Shown here piece by piece: positions 35,733 to 45,663 of a stretch of 64,000 nucleotides of DNA. The notes under the pieces are model-generated. The model saw nothing but the letters and a program-made list of their open reading frames with translations. It searched no databases and was not told the DNA's origin. How positions within the stretch are numbered: position 1 is the stretch's first letter; every line of letters begins with the position of its first letter. Both the position numbers and the translations under genes were made by a program. This stretch comes from Achromobacter spanius (lineage in GTDB: Bacteria > Pseudomonadota > Gammaproteobacteria > Burkholderiales > Burkholderiaceae_B), in NCBI RefSeq assembly GCF_002812705.1, contig NZ_CP025030.1, positions 2,108,001-2,172,000 of the forward strand, in the 5' to 3' direction.

Positions 35733-37896
35733 GCACCGCATCCAAGGCCAGCACCCCCTGCCCATCCGGCAGCGCCAACAACGGGTTGATCTCCACGGAA
35801 CTGAAGTCTGCCCGGCGCGCATCCGCGAAGCGCGACAGCGCCACCAAGGCGTCTGCCAACGCATTGATGTCGCAAGGCGGTGCGCCGCGTGCGCCTTGCA
35901 GGAGCGCGTAGCCCTTGATTTCACGGATCATCGACAGGGCCTGGGCGTGGTCGAAGGGCGCCAGGCGGAAGCTGACGTCTTTCAGCACTTCGACGAAGAC
36001 GCCGCCCAGGCCGAACATGACGACGGGGCCGAAGACCGGGTCGCTGTGCATGCCCACGATGCACTCCACGCCTTTGGGCGCCATGGGCGCGACCAGCACG
36101 CCGTCGATGCGGGCAGTGGGGCAGTGCGTGCGTACGCTGTCCAGGATGGCGGCGTGGCCGTGGCGCACGGCGTCTTCGCCCGACAGGTTGAGCTTCACGC
36201 CGCCCACATCGCTTTTGTGCAGGATGTCGGGCGACACCACTTTCAAGACCACGGGGCCGGCCGCGCGGGCAGCGGCGGCCACGGCGGTGTCGGCGTCGGT
36301 GGCTAGCGTGCAGTCAGGCACGGGCAGGCCGGCTTGGCGCAGGACGTCCATCGCCTGCACTTCGTTGTAGGTGTCGCGCAGCGGCGCGGTGTTTGCCGCA
36401 GCTGGCGGCATGCAGGCGTGCGCGGGAGCATCCGAGGCGGCCTTGGAGGTGCCATCCGTGCTGCCATTCGATACGGCATCCGATACGGCATCCGATACGG
36501 TCCCTGACATCCCCGCCAACCCCGCCACCGCGCCTATCGTCCGTATCGCGGCACTAGGATCTTCGAACACCAGCGTGCCCAGGCGCTCAAGCTCGCGGCG
36601 GCGTTCTGGCGGGAACAGCGCGCATAAGGCCAGCGGCACGTCGGAATGGCGGGCGCGCATTTCGCGGGCAAAGGTCTCGAAGGTGGGCCACAAGGCTTCC
36701 GACGACCCGGCGGCGGCCAGGAAGACCGCCAGCGCATCGTAGCGGCCGTCGGCCAGCATGTCGTCGGCGGTGGCCAGCAGCAGGCCGGGTTCGGACACCA
36801 CCTGGCCGGTGACGTCGACCGGGTTGCGCGGGCCGGCGAAGGGCACGCGTTCCAGCAGTCTGGCCTGCGCGGCCGCGTCGGGTTCGGGCAGAGACAGACC
36901 GGCTTCTTCGGCCTCGTCCGCCATCAAGGCGCCGACCCCGCCGGATATTGTGAAGATGCCCAAGCGCTTGCCTTGGGGGCGTTGCTGCCAGGTGTCCAGC
37001 GCATAGCCCAGGTTGAAGAAGTCTTCGATGCTGCGCGCGCGCAGTGCGCCGTATTGGCGAAACAGCGCGTCGTAGACGGCGTCATCGCCCGCCAGCGCGG
37101 CGGTGTGTGACGCGGCGGCCTGCGCGCCGGCCTGGGTGCGGCCGATCTTGGTGACGACCACGGGCTTGCCGGCGTCGCGCGCGGCGGCCAGCGCGCGGCG
37201 CAGCTTGGCGCCGTCGCGGCAGCCTTCCATGTAGGCCATGATGACGCGCGTATCGGCGTCGTGCGCCAGGCAGTTGATGCAGTCGGCCACGTCGATGTCG
37301 GCTTCGTTGCCGGTGCTGATCCAGTGCGACAGGCCGAGTCCGCGTTCGCGCGCCATGCAATAGGCATAGGCGCCGAACGCGCCGCTTTGCGACACCATGC
37401 CGATGCCGCCCAACGCCACGGCGCCGTTGGCGGGCGCGGGCGAGAACGTGGCGTAGACCTTGTGGCGCACGTTCATGAAGCCCAGGCAGTTGGGCCCCAG
37501 CAGGCGGATGCCGCGCTCGCGCGCGATGGCGCATAGCGCCTCTTGCATGGCGACGCCTTCCGCGCCCGTTTCCGAGAAGCCCGACGTGAAGACAACCGCG
37601 CCGCCCACCTGGCCGGGGCGCGCGCTTTGCAGCGCTTGAGCCGCGTGCGCGGCGGGCACGGCCAGGATGACCAGGTCCACGTCGGTATCCAGCGCGGCCA
37701 GGTCGGGCGCGGCGGGCAAGCCCTGGATGCTGCCGGCGCGCGGGTTGATGGGCAGGATGCGGCCGTCGTAACCATGCTGGCGCAGCAGGCTGACCGGCAT
37801 GGCGCCGATCTTGCCGGGCGTGGCGGACGCGCCCACGATGGCGATGCTGCGCGGGGTGAACAGGCGGGACAGGGTGGGGTCGGAATGCGTAGTCAT
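35692..37896 (-). CDS. ADP-forming acyl-CoA synthetase family protein
   Basis: A 734-residue fusion of the alpha and beta parts of NDP-forming acyl-CoA synthetases. The CoA-binding part opens LFTPRSIAIVGASATPGKIG and is followed by LLGPNCLGFMNV. The ligase part has GMVSQSGAFGAYAY and ASHTAALAG, which holds the phosphorylated histidine. The ATP-grasp part starts near residue 510 (AMDVLRQAGLPVPD, VVLKVVSPDILHKSDVGGV, DFSSVEINPLL). It interconverts an acyl-CoA and its acid with ATP. A 12-bp tandem repeat codes SDAVSDAVSNG in the linker. It is the last gene of the acyl-CoA operon, 17 bp after the reductase gene. Confidence 0.85.
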   Translation of the reverse strand: MTTHSDPTLSRLFTPRSIAIVGASATPGKIGAMPVSLLRQHGYDGRILPINPRAGSIQGLPAAPDLAALDTDVDLVILAVPAAHAAQALQSARPGQVGGAVVFTSGFSETGAEGVAMQEALCAIARERGIRLLGPNCLGFMNVRHKVYATFSPAPANGAVALGGIGMVSQSGAFGAYAYCMARERGLGLSHWISTGNEADIDVADCINCLAHDADTRVIMAYMEGCRDGAKLRRALAAARDAGKPVVVTKIGRTQAGAQAAASHTAALAGDDAVYDALFRQYGALRARSIEDFFNLGYALDTWQQRPQGKRLGIFTISGGVGALMADEAEEAGLSLPEPDAAAQARLLERVPFAGPRNPVDVTGQVVSEPGLLLATADDMLADGRYDALAVFLAAAGSSEALWPTFETFAREMRARHSDVPLALCALFPPERRRELERLGTLVFEDPSAAIRTIGAVAGLAGMSGTVSDAVSDAVSNGSTDGTSKAASDAPAHACMPPAAANTAPLRDTYNEVQAMDVLRQAGLPVPDCTLATDADTAVAAAARAAGPVVLKVVSPDILHKSDVGGVKLNLSGEDAVRHGHAAILDSVRTHCPTARIDGVLVAPMAPKGVECIVGMHSDPVFGPVVMFGLGGVFVEVLKDVSFRLAPFDHAQALSMIREIKGYALLQGARGAPPCDINALADALVALSRFADARRADFSSVEINPLLALPDGQGVLALDAVLIPSAGRGGVRSS

Positions 37897-37913
37897 GATG
37901 GGGGCGGGGTGGT

Positions 37914-38909
37914 TCAGGAAAAGCGCACGACGCTGCGGCCGGTGCTGCCGCGTTCGAGCATGGCGGCCAGCGCTTGGGGCAAGTCCTGGGGGTTGATGAC
38001 GCGCGCGGTAAGGTCCAGGCGCTGCGGGCGGTAGTCGGTGGCCAGCCGTTGCCATAGCGCGCGGCGCAGCGGCATGGGGCTGTTGGCGTTGATGCCCAGC
38101 AGCTTCACGCCGCGCAAGATGAAGGGGATGACGGACGTGGGCAGGTCCGCGCCGCCCGCGTTGCCAAACGCGGCCACCACGCCGTCGGGGCGCACGCTGG
38201 CCAGCGCGTGGGCCAGCAAGGGGCCGCCCACGGAATCGATGACGCCGGCCCAGCGCGCGCTCATCAAGGGCTTGATGGGGGCGGACAGGTCGGGCGGGGC
38301 CATGACCTCGACGGTGCCGAGAGAGCGCAGGTAGTCGGCGGCATCCGGCTTGCCGGACATGGCGCAGACGCGATACCCGCGTTGGCTGAGGATGTCGATG
38401 GCGATACCCGCCACGCCGCCGGTGGCGCCCGTGACCAGCACCTCGCCCTGGTCGGGCGCCAGGCCGCAGTGTTCCATCCAGTGCAGGGACAGCGCGGCGG
38501 TGAACCCGGCGGCTCCCAGCACGGCGGCGTCGCGCAGCGTGATGCCGGCGGGCAAGGGCAGCACCCAGTCATGCGGCACGCGCGCGTATTCCGCATAGCC
38601 GCCGTCGCAGTCCACGCCGATGCCAAAGCCATGCACGACGACTTGCTGGCCGGGCGCAAGCGCGGGGTCGGTGGAGTGGACCACGGTGCCGCTCAGGTCG
38701 ATGCCGCCGATGCGGGGGTACTGGCGCACGACGTTGCCGCGTCCGGCCTGCGCCAGCGCGTCCTTGTAGTTCAGGCCGGCGTAGGCGACCTTGATCAGCG
38801 TATCGCCGGGGGAAAGTTCATCTTCCGACAAGGTGTCGAAGCGGCCTTGCGGGGGCGCGCCGTCGGCGCCGCCGTGCAGCCGGTAGGCCTGAAAGGTGGG
38901 GATGGGCAT
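37914..38909 (-). CDS. Acryloyl-CoA reductase-like NADPH oxidoreductase (AcuI/YhdH family)
   Basis: A 331-residue medium-chain reductase without zinc ligands. LIKVAYAGLNYKDALAQAGRG and RIGGIDLSGTVV are the YhdH/AcuI hallmarks; the nucleotide fold is VLVTGATGGVAGIAIDIL. AcuI reduces acrylyl-CoA to propionyl-CoA (family knowledge). AGGAG lies seven bases before ATG 38909; longer frame rejected. In this operon it may reduce an enoyl-CoA produced by the two dehydrogenases or protect against acrylyl-CoA. Confidence 0.85.
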   Translation of the reverse strand: MPIPTFQAYRLHGGADGAPPQGRFDTLSEDELSPGDTLIKVAYAGLNYKDALAQAGRGNVVRQYPRIGGIDLSGTVVHSTDPALAPGQQVVVHGFGIGVDCDGGYAEYARVPHDWVLPLPAGITLRDAAVLGAAGFTAALSLHWMEHCGLAPDQGEVLVTGATGGVAGIAIDILSQRGYRVCAMSGKPDAADYLRSLGTVEVMAPPDLSAPIKPLMSARWAGVIDSVGGPLLAHALASVRPDGVVAAFGNAGGADLPTSVIPFILRGVKLLGINANSPMPLRRALWQRLATDYRPQRLDLTARVINPQDLPQALAAMLERGSTGRSVVRFS

Positions 38910-38928
38910 GCGGGTCTCCTGGGATGGG

Positions 38929-40092
38929 TCAGCCGCGCGCCAAGAGGCGGCGCGCAAGGCTGGCGCGGTGCAGTTCGTTGGCGCCGTCGTAGATGCGGAA
39001 GGGGCGCATTTCTTGCCAGATCATTGCCACGGGGGTGTCGTCGGACAGGCCCGATGCGCCCATCATTTGCACGGCGCGGTCGGCCACGCGGTTGACGGCT
39101 TCGGATACGAATACCTTGGTCATGGCGCTGTGCTGCTTGACGGACAAGCCCGCGTCCATGCGGCCCGCGCAATCCAGCGTCATCAAGCGGCTGGCGTGCA
39201 GGTCGATGTGTGAATCGGCCACCATGGCCTGAATCTGTTGCAGATCGGCCAGGCGCGATCCAAAAGACTCGCGCGTGTTGACGTAGGCTTGCGCGGTTTC
39301 CAGGGCGCGGCGGGCGCGGCCGATGTAGCGCATGCAGTGCGACAGGCGCGCGGGCTCCAGCCGCAGTTGCGCGTATTCCAGGCCACGGCCGGGTTCGCCC
39401 AGCACGGCGTCGTCGCCGACCTCGCAGCCGTCCAATTCAATTTCCGCATGGCCGCCGATCTGGTAGCCGGTGACCATGCCGATGTCGCGCACCACGCGGT
39501 AGCCCGGCGTGTCGGCGGGCACGACGAAGAGCGTGGCGCCGGCATCGGCCTGCGCCAGCACCAGCGCAAAGTCCGCGCCGACGCCGCCGCTGATGAATTG
39601 CTTGTGCCCGCTCAACACCCAGCCTTGGCCGCGCCGGGTTGCGCGGGTGCGCAGCATGGACGGGTCGGACCCCGCGCCCGGCGCGGGTTCGGTCATGGCG
39701 AAGCAGGCGCGCTGTTCAGCGCGGATCAGGGGCAGCAGAAAGCGCTCGCGTTGGGCGGGGGTGCCCAGCCGCAGCAATGTCAGCATATTGGGCTGGTCGG
39801 GCGCGGCGCAGTTCAAGGCGGCCGGCCCGAGAAAGCCGCGACCGGCCGCTTCCAGCACTTGCGCCAGCGCGCGCCAGCCCAGGCCCAGCCCGCCAAGTTC
39901 CACGGGCAGCTGCGGCGCGTACAGGCCGGCGTCCCGGGCTTGCACGCGCAAGCGCGCTACACATGCGTCCAGGGCCGTCACGTCGCGGGCGATGGCGGGG
40001 GATTCCTCGGGGATGGCGATGTCATCGACAAAGCGGCGAACCCGTTCGCACAGGTCTTCGATGGCGGCGTCGCCGATGGGCTGGGCGGGCAT
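38929..40092 (-). CDS. Acyl-CoA dehydrogenase (aspartate-type)
   Basis: A 387-residue flavoenzyme. FAMTEPAPGAGSDPSML is the FAD-binding loop, and GHKQFISGG the following strand. At the position of the usual catalytic glutamate the sequence is FRIYDGANELHRASLARRL, so the base is an aspartate, as in the ACAD10/11-like group (family knowledge). Substrate unknown. It is 19 bp from the reductase gene. Confidence 0.88.
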   Translation of the reverse strand: MPAQPIGDAAIEDLCERVRRFVDDIAIPEESPAIARDVTALDACVARLRVQARDAGLYAPQLPVELGGLGLGWRALAQVLEAAGRGFLGPAALNCAAPDQPNMLTLLRLGTPAQRERFLLPLIRAEQRACFAMTEPAPGAGSDPSMLRTRATRRGQGWVLSGHKQFISGGVGADFALVLAQADAGATLFVVPADTPGYRVVRDIGMVTGYQIGGHAEIELDGCEVGDDAVLGEPGRGLEYAQLRLEPARLSHCMRYIGRARRALETAQAYVNTRESFGSRLADLQQIQAMVADSHIDLHASRLMTLDCAGRMDAGLSVKQHSAMTKVFVSEAVNRVADRAVQMMGASGLSDDTPVAMIWQEMRPFRIYDGANELHRASLARRLLARG

Positions 40093-40181
40093 GGCGGTCC
40101 CTTTGTAAAGGCTGGCTTGTGAAGGCTTGCGGTCAGGGCTTGCTTGAAGCGACTTGAATGCAGAGGCTTAAATGCGGACGC

Positions 40182-41165
40182 TTACTGGATGCGGGTGCCG
40201 GTGGACTTCACCAGCTTGCTCCACCACAAGGTCTCGTCCGCGATCTGCTTGGCGAATTCGGCGGGCGTGTTGACCAGCGGCTCGGCGCCCAATTCCTGGA
40301 AGCGGGCGCGCAACTCGGGGTCTTGCAATGCCTTGGCCACGGCGGCGTGCAAGCGGTCCACCACGGCGGGCGGCGTGTTGGCGGGTGACATCAGCCCTTT
40401 CCACGCCATGACCTCAAAACCCGGCATGCCCGCTTCGCTGAAGGTGGGGATGTCTGGCGAGGCGGTCGCGCGCGCATCGCTGGGCACCGCCAGCGCGCGC
40501 AGGGTGCCCGCTTTTACGTGCGGCAGCAGCGCGGGCATGTTGTCGATCATGAAATCGATATGGCCGGCGACCAGGTCGGTGATGGCGGGGCCGCTGCCTT
40601 TGTAGGGCACGTGTTCGGCTTGCAGGCCGGCCTTCTGCTTGAGCAGTTCGCCGGCCAGTTGCGCGGGCGAGCCATTGCCGGGCGAACCGAACGACAGCTT
40701 GCCGGGGTTATTGCGCGCGTACGTCAAAAATTCTTCCAGCGTTTTCACGGGCATGGACTTGGTCACCACCATCAGGTTGTGTTCGCGTTCCAGGCAGGTG
40801 ATGGCGGTCAGGTCTCGGGCGGGGTCGAACGGCATGTTGGCGTACAGGCTGGGGTTGATGACGGTGGGGCCGGCCGCCGCCAGCAGCAGCGTGTAGCCGT
40901 CCGGCGCGGCGCGCGCCACGAAGTCCCCGCCGATATTGCCGCCGGCGCCCGGTTTGTTTTCCACGATGACCGGCTGGCCCAGGATGGGGTGCAGCGCTTC
41001 GGCCAGCAGGCGGCCCAGGATGTCGGTGGATCCGCCGGGGGCGAACGGCACGATCAGCCGGATCGGCTTGTCGGGATACGCGGCGGCGGCCTGGGGCGGC
41101 AGCGCCGCGCAGGTGAATGCGGCGGCGATGGCGCCGATCCATTTCGGCAGGTGCTTGTGCAGCAT
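40182..41165 (-). CDS. Bug-family (TctC) periplasmic solute-binding protein
   Basis: A 327-residue exported receptor. The signal peptide ends about AALPPQAAAA, followed by YPDKPIRLIVPFAPGGSTD and VIVENKPGAGGNIGGDFVA, the signature of Bug proteins that are abundant in Bordetella and Achromobacter. PDGYTLLLAA and EHVPYKGSGPAI are further hallmarks. Bug proteins bind carboxylates. AAGGAGA precedes the ATG. It probably delivers the acid that the operon activates and oxidises. No TctAB genes are adjacent. Confidence 0.93.
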   Translation of the reverse strand: MLHKHLPKWIGAIAAAFTCAALPPQAAAAYPDKPIRLIVPFAPGGSTDILGRLLAEALHPILGQPVIVENKPGAGGNIGGDFVARAAPDGYTLLLAAAGPTVINPSLYANMPFDPARDLTAITCLEREHNLMVVTKSMPVKTLEEFLTYARNNPGKLSFGSPGNGSPAQLAGELLKQKAGLQAEHVPYKGSGPAITDLVAGHIDFMIDNMPALLPHVKAGTLRALAVPSDARATASPDIPTFSEAGMPGFEVMAWKGLMSPANTPPAVVDRLHAAVAKALQDPELRARFQELGAEPLVNTPAEFAKQIADETLWWSKLVKSTGTRIQ

Positions 41166-41231
41166 GAGAGTCTCCTTGGGTTGATGGGCCGCGGGCTTCT
41201 GTTGGCTGCGGTCCCGGGATAGCGCCCTGGC

Positions 41232-42398
41232 CTAGCGGCCGGGCGTGTAACCGGCCTGCGCCAGCGTGTGGCGGGCGATGGTCAGTTGATGAATCTGGCT
41301 GGTGCCTTCGTACAGGCGGAACAGGCGCACGTCGCGATAAAACCGTTCAATGCCCTGGTCGGCGATGTAGCCGTAGCCGCCGTGCATCTGCACGCAGCGG
41401 TCCGCCACGCGGCCGCACATTTCCGACGCGAAGTATTTGCAGATGGACGCGTTCATGGTCACGTCCTTGCCCTCGTCGCGTTCGCGCGCGGTTTGCAGCA
41501 CCAGCGCCAGCGCGGCCTGGATGTCGGTCTGGCAATCGGCCAGCATCGCCTGGATCAATTGGAAGTCCATCAGCGGCTTGCCAAACTGCTGGCGTTCGGC
41601 CACAAAGCGCAGCGTGTCGTCCAGCATGCGAATGGCGGGGCCGATGCACAGCGCGGCCAGATGAATGCGCTGCTTGTTCAGCACTTTCATGGCCGTCTTG
41701 AAGCCCATGCCTTCCTGGCCGCCGATCAGATTGGCGGCGGGCACGCGGCAATCTTCAAAGTAGACGGCGGACACGGGCGACCCGGCCTGGCCCATCTTGT
41801 CGTAGGGCTGGCCGGTGGACAAACCCGGCGTGCCGCGTTCCATGATGAAGGCCGATATGCCCTTGGCGCCGGGCGCGTCGGGGTCGGTGCGCGCCATGAC
41901 GGTGAACAGGCCGGCAAGCGGGGCGTTGGTGATGAAGCACTTTTCGCCATTCAGCACATAGCTGTCGCCGTCGCGCACGGCGGTCGTGCGCAAGGCGGTG
42001 GCGTCCGACCCGGCTTGCGGCTCGGTCAGCGCGAAGCAGCCGGTCAATTCGCCCGACGCCAGCCGGGGCAGGTAGTGGTCTTTCTGCTGCGCGGTGCCGT
42101 CGGCCACCAGGGCTTCGGAACCGATGCCGGTGTTGGTGCCCACGCGCGCCCGAAACGCCACGGAACATTGCGACAGCTCAATCGCCGCGCGGATCAGTTC
42201 TTCGGTGCTCATGCCCGCGCCGCCATAGGCTTCCGGGATGGAATAGCCGAACATGCCTTGGTCGGCCATGGCCCGCACCAGGTCGTCGGGCACTTCGTCC
42301 AGGCGCGCCACTTCGGCTTCACGCGGCACCAGTTGCTGGCGGACAAAGCGCCGCAGCGATTCGATGAAGGCGGGAAAGCCGTCAGGGTCCCTGATCAT
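41232..42398 (-). CDS. Acyl-CoA dehydrogenase (glutamate-type)
   Basis: A 388-residue flavoenzyme with FALTEPQAGSDATALRT, GEKCFITNAP, MHGGYGYIADQGIERFYRD and the catalytic glutamate in RLYEGTSQIHQLTIAR. It is probably a short-chain or branched-chain type. GGAG precedes ATG 42398; the frame extends upstream but into the divergent promoter region. It is the first gene of the operon. Confidence 0.92.
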   Translation of the reverse strand: MIRDPDGFPAFIESLRRFVRQQLVPREAEVARLDEVPDDLVRAMADQGMFGYSIPEAYGGAGMSTEELIRAAIELSQCSVAFRARVGTNTGIGSEALVADGTAQQKDHYLPRLASGELTGCFALTEPQAGSDATALRTTAVRDGDSYVLNGEKCFITNAPLAGLFTVMARTDPDAPGAKGISAFIMERGTPGLSTGQPYDKMGQAGSPVSAVYFEDCRVPAANLIGGQEGMGFKTAMKVLNKQRIHLAALCIGPAIRMLDDTLRFVAERQQFGKPLMDFQLIQAMLADCQTDIQAALALVLQTARERDEGKDVTMNASICKYFASEMCGRVADRCVQMHGGYGYIADQGIERFYRDVRLFRLYEGTSQIHQLTIARHTLAQAGYTPGR

Positions 42399-42666
42399 GG
42401 GGTGTCTCCGATTTTTTTGATTGTCTGGCCTGCGGGCGGAGGAATCCGCGCCGGGGCAACATGGAACCCAGGCTAGCAAAGCAAAGCGAAATGCGAGACA
42501 AGTGTTTTGATATCTTGAACGCCTATTGCTCGATATGGGCCGCGCTTGCTCTATCATCGGCATCAACATTCCCCACTTTTTCGCTTTTATTGCGCGTTTT
42601 TCATTTCTCGCCTTTCACGTTCCGCCTGTCACTATTCAGCGCGGAATCTCCACCCGGATTGCGACC

Positions 42667-43464
42667 ATGACCACGCCCCTGGGCGGCCGCCACCCCGACC
42701 CTGATTTCGCCACCACGCTGGCCCACGGCTTGGCGGTGTTGCAGACCTTTCGCCATGGCGAGCCCGCGCTTAGCAACCGCGAATTGGCCGACCGCACCGG
42801 CCTGTCCAAAGCCACGATTTCGCGGCTGACCTATACGCTGGTCCAGCGTGGCCTGTTGCGCTATGACGCCAGCCTGCGCCGCTACCGCCTGGGCACGGCG
42901 CTGTTGTCGCTGAGCTATCCCTTGCTGGCCAGCATCAAGCTGCGGCAGTTGGCGCGCCCGCTGATGACGCGGCTGGCCAACGCGGCGGGCGGGTCGGCGT
43001 CGCTGGGCATGCATCACGGCACGCACATGGTGTACGTGGAAACCTGCCGGGGCCATGACGCCGTGGCGTTCCGGCCCGACATCGGCGCCATGCTGCCGCT
43101 GCTGCCCTCGGCGATGGGCCGGGCGTGGCTGGCGCAGGCGGATGACGATGAGGCGCAAGGGCTGTTGCAGGCGCTGCGACGGCAAGATCCCGCCGCCTGG
43201 CAACGGCATGCGCCGGGTTGGGAGCAGGCGCGCCGGGACTATGCCGCGCACGGCTACTGCGTGGCCGAAGGCGAATGGCATGCCGACGTGCATGCCGTGG
43301 CGGTGCCGATGTGTCGTCGCGTTGACGGGCAGGTGTTCGTGTTCAATTGCGGCGTGCCGGCGCGGCGGCTGCGACCGGGCGATTTGCGCCGACGCATCGC
43401 GCCACGTCTGCTGACCTTGGTGACGCGGGTGGAAAAAATGCTGGAGCGCCAGGATGCCGCTTGA
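42667..43464 (+). CDS. IclR-family regulator, first of a tandem pair
   Basis: A 265-residue regulator. The winged helix is HGLAVLQTFRHGEPALSNRE followed by RTGLSKATISRLTYTLVQRG. The effector domain ends with VFVFNCGVPARRL. An upstream in-frame ATG at 42526 would add a hydrophobic, phenylalanine-rich stretch and is rejected in favour of MTTPLGG. Divergent from the acyl-CoA operon, which it probably controls. It overlaps the next gene by 11 bases. Confidence 0.9.
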   Translation: MTTPLGGRHPDPDFATTLAHGLAVLQTFRHGEPALSNRELADRTGLSKATISRLTYTLVQRGLLRYDASLRRYRLGTALLSLSYPLLASIKLRQLARPLMTRLANAAGGSASLGMHHGTHMVYVETCRGHDAVAFRPDIGAMLPLLPSAMGRAWLAQADDDEAQGLLQALRRQDPAAWQRHAPGWEQARRDYAAHGYCVAEGEWHADVHAVAVPMCRRVDGQVFVFNCGVPARRLRPGDLRRRIAPRLLTLVTRVEKMLERQDAA

Positions 43465-44269
43465 ACTTGAACAGGGTCCCGCCCGGGATCCCCAGCCCAA
43501 CCCCACCCCCGACCGCGACTTTGCCACCACCTTGGCGCACGGCATCGATATCCTGGCGTGCTTTCGGGCGGACCGTCCGGAGCTGGCCAACAAGGACTTC
43601 GCGCAGCAGACCGGCCTGTCCAAAAGCGCGGTGGCGCGCCTGACGCATACCTTGGTCGAACTGGGTTTCTTGCAGCGCCTGGGGTCGCCCGCCCGCTATC
43701 GGCTGGGCGCGTCGGTGCTGGCGCTGAGCTACCCCTTGCTGGCCAGCATGCAGATCCGCCAGTTGGCGCGGCCGCTGATGAAGCAGTTGGCCGACCATGC
43801 GCGCGGTGCGGTGTCGCTGGTGGTGCGCGACCGCTTGCAGATGGTGTACGTGGAAACCGCCAGGTCAAACGACGCCTTGCAGACCCGGCCTGATATCGGC
43901 GCGGCCTTGCCCTTGCTGTCCAGCGCGGCGGGCAAGGCCTGGCTGTGCCGCGTGTCGGACGCCGAGCGGGCGGTGGTGCTGAACCAGTTGCGCGTGGCCG
44001 ACGCGCGCCATTACGCCGAGCATTTCCCCAGCCTGGCGGCGGCATCGCGCGACCTGGAACGCAAGGGGTATTGCGGCAACAACGTGCAGTGGCGCCCCGA
44101 TGCCTATGGCTTTGCCGCGCCTTTGTGGCGGCCTTATCAGTCCCTGCTGTATGTCTTTAACTGCGGCGTTCCGTCGGGGGACGGACCCTACCGCGAGCGG
44201 GCGGCGGACATCGGCCCCCGGCTGGTCGCCCTGGCCCGCGAGACGGAGCGCTTGCTGGGGCTGACGTAG
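43454..44269 (+). CDS. IclR-family regulator, second of a tandem pair
   Basis: A 271-residue paralogue of the preceding protein. Both share DFATTLAHG at the start of the helix-turn-helix domain, LSYPLLAS at mid-protein, and FNCGVPS/FNCGVPA near the end. The winged helix is ANKDFAQQTGLSKSAVARLT. The gene overlaps its neighbour by 11 bases and is clearly a tandem duplication that has since diverged. Confidence 0.9.
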   Translation: MPLELEQGPARDPQPNPTPDRDFATTLAHGIDILACFRADRPELANKDFAQQTGLSKSAVARLTHTLVELGFLQRLGSPARYRLGASVLALSYPLLASMQIRQLARPLMKQLADHARGAVSLVVRDRLQMVYVETARSNDALQTRPDIGAALPLLSSAAGKAWLCRVSDAERAVVLNQLRVADARHYAEHFPSLAAASRDLERKGYCGNNVQWRPDAYGFAAPLWRPYQSLLYVFNCGVPSGDGPYRERAADIGPRLVALARETERLLGLT

Positions 44270-44395
44270 CCCACCGTGCCTGGGGGCGATTCGTGACTTG
44301 AAGTCAAAAGTGTTTGCCCGCCAGACGGCTTTTTCCGCAAGGATCGCGCCGTCATACTGCACGCCTGTCTTTCCGACGTGCTCCAAGGAATCCGC

Positions 44396-45595
44396 ATGAA
44401 CCCGCAAGATAATCCGCCGGTGAAGTCCGGCCTGCCGCTGCTGGCGCTCGCCGTCGGTGCGTTCGGCATTGGCGTGACCGAGTTTTCTCCCATGGGCCTG
44501 TTGCCCGTTATTGCCGAGGGCGTGAACGTCTCCATTCCCAGCGCCGGCATGCTGATCAGCGCCTACGCCATCGGCGTGATGCTGGGCGCGCCGCTGATGA
44601 CGCTGGCGTTTTCGCGCTGGTCGCGGCGCAAGGCGTTGATTCTGTTGATGCTGATCTTCACCATCGGCAACGTGCTGTCGGCGCTGTCTCCCAACTACAC
44701 CACGCTGTTGCTGGCGCGGTTGGTTACCAGCCTGAACCATGGCGCGTTCTTCGGTCTGGGCTCGCTGGTGGCGGCCAGCGTGGTGCCGCGCCACAAGCAG
44801 GCCAGCGCGGTGGCGACCATGTTCATGGGCTTGACCATCGCCAACGTGGGCGGCGTGCCCGCCGCTACTTGGCTGGGGCAGGTGATCGGCTGGCGCATGT
44901 CGTTTTTCGCCACCGCCGTGCTGGGCTTGATTGCGATGTTGTCGCTGTGGTTCGCCTTGCCCGCGGGCGAAGCCGGACGCCGCCCGGATGTACGTCATGA
45001 ACTGGCCGTGCTGAAAAGCCCCGTCGTGCTGCTGGCGCTGTTGACCACGGTGCTGGGCGCGGGCGCGATGTTCACGCTGTACACCTACATTGCACCCACG
45101 CTGGCCGATATCACCGGCGCATCGCCCGCCTTCATTACCGGCATGCTGGTGCTGATTGGCCTGGGCTTTACGTTGGGCAACGGCGTGGGTGGCCGCATGG
45201 CTGACCGCTCGCTGGATGGCACGCTGATTACGTTCCTGGTGATCGTCATCATCGACCTGCTGGCGTTCCCGTGGATCGCTTCCACCCAGATCGGCGCGGC
45301 CATTTCCCTGTTGATCTTCGGCGTCGCCACCTTCGCCGTGGTGCCGCCCTTGCAGATGGGCGTGATGCGCGCCGCCACGGCGGCCCCCGGGCTGGCATCG
45401 TCGGTGAATGTGGGCGCGTTCAACCTGGGCAACGCGGTCGGCGCGGCCGCTGGCGGCGCAGTGATCTCGGCCGGGCTGGGCTACTCGGCGGTACCCATCG
45501 CCGGCGCCGTCATCGCCGTGGCCGGGCTGGCGCTGGTGCTGGTGCAGCGGGCCGGCAACGTGCGCCGCCGCAAGCTGGCGATGCAGGGCTGCTGA
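44396..45595 (+). CDS. MFS transporter (DHA1, AraJ/YdhP-like)
   Basis: A 399-residue twelve-helix carrier. GVTEFSPMGLLPVIAEGVNV at helix 1 and SRWSRRKALILLM after helix 2 are typical of the AraJ/YdhP branch of drug:H+ antiporters. LNHGAFFGLGSLVAASVVP is in helix 4. AAGGA precedes ATG 44396. It stands alone; it may export drugs or arabinose-like sugars, but no substrate can be given. Confidence 0.88.
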   Translation: MNPQDNPPVKSGLPLLALAVGAFGIGVTEFSPMGLLPVIAEGVNVSIPSAGMLISAYAIGVMLGAPLMTLAFSRWSRRKALILLMLIFTIGNVLSALSPNYTTLLLARLVTSLNHGAFFGLGSLVAASVVPRHKQASAVATMFMGLTIANVGGVPAATWLGQVIGWRMSFFATAVLGLIAMLSLWFALPAGEAGRRPDVRHELAVLKSPVVLLALLTTVLGAGAMFTLYTYIAPTLADITGASPAFITGMLVLIGLGFTLGNGVGGRMADRSLDGTLITFLVIVIIDLLAFPWIASTQIGAAISLLIFGVATFAVVPPLQMGVMRAATAAPGLASSVNVGAFNLGNAVGAAAGGAVISAGLGYSAVPIAGAVIAVAGLALVLVQRAGNVRRRKLAMQGC

Positions 45596-45663
45596 GGGGC
45601 GCGTCGAGCATTAGCTATTCGCTGGGCGGGTTTGGGTGTTGTCGCCCAACCCGCCCATTCGCA

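Noticed and set aside
42526..42666. Membrane-anchored N-terminus on the first IclR regulator
   Set aside because: The hydrophobic stretch arises from translating the promoter region; the ATG at 42667 gives a normal IclR length.
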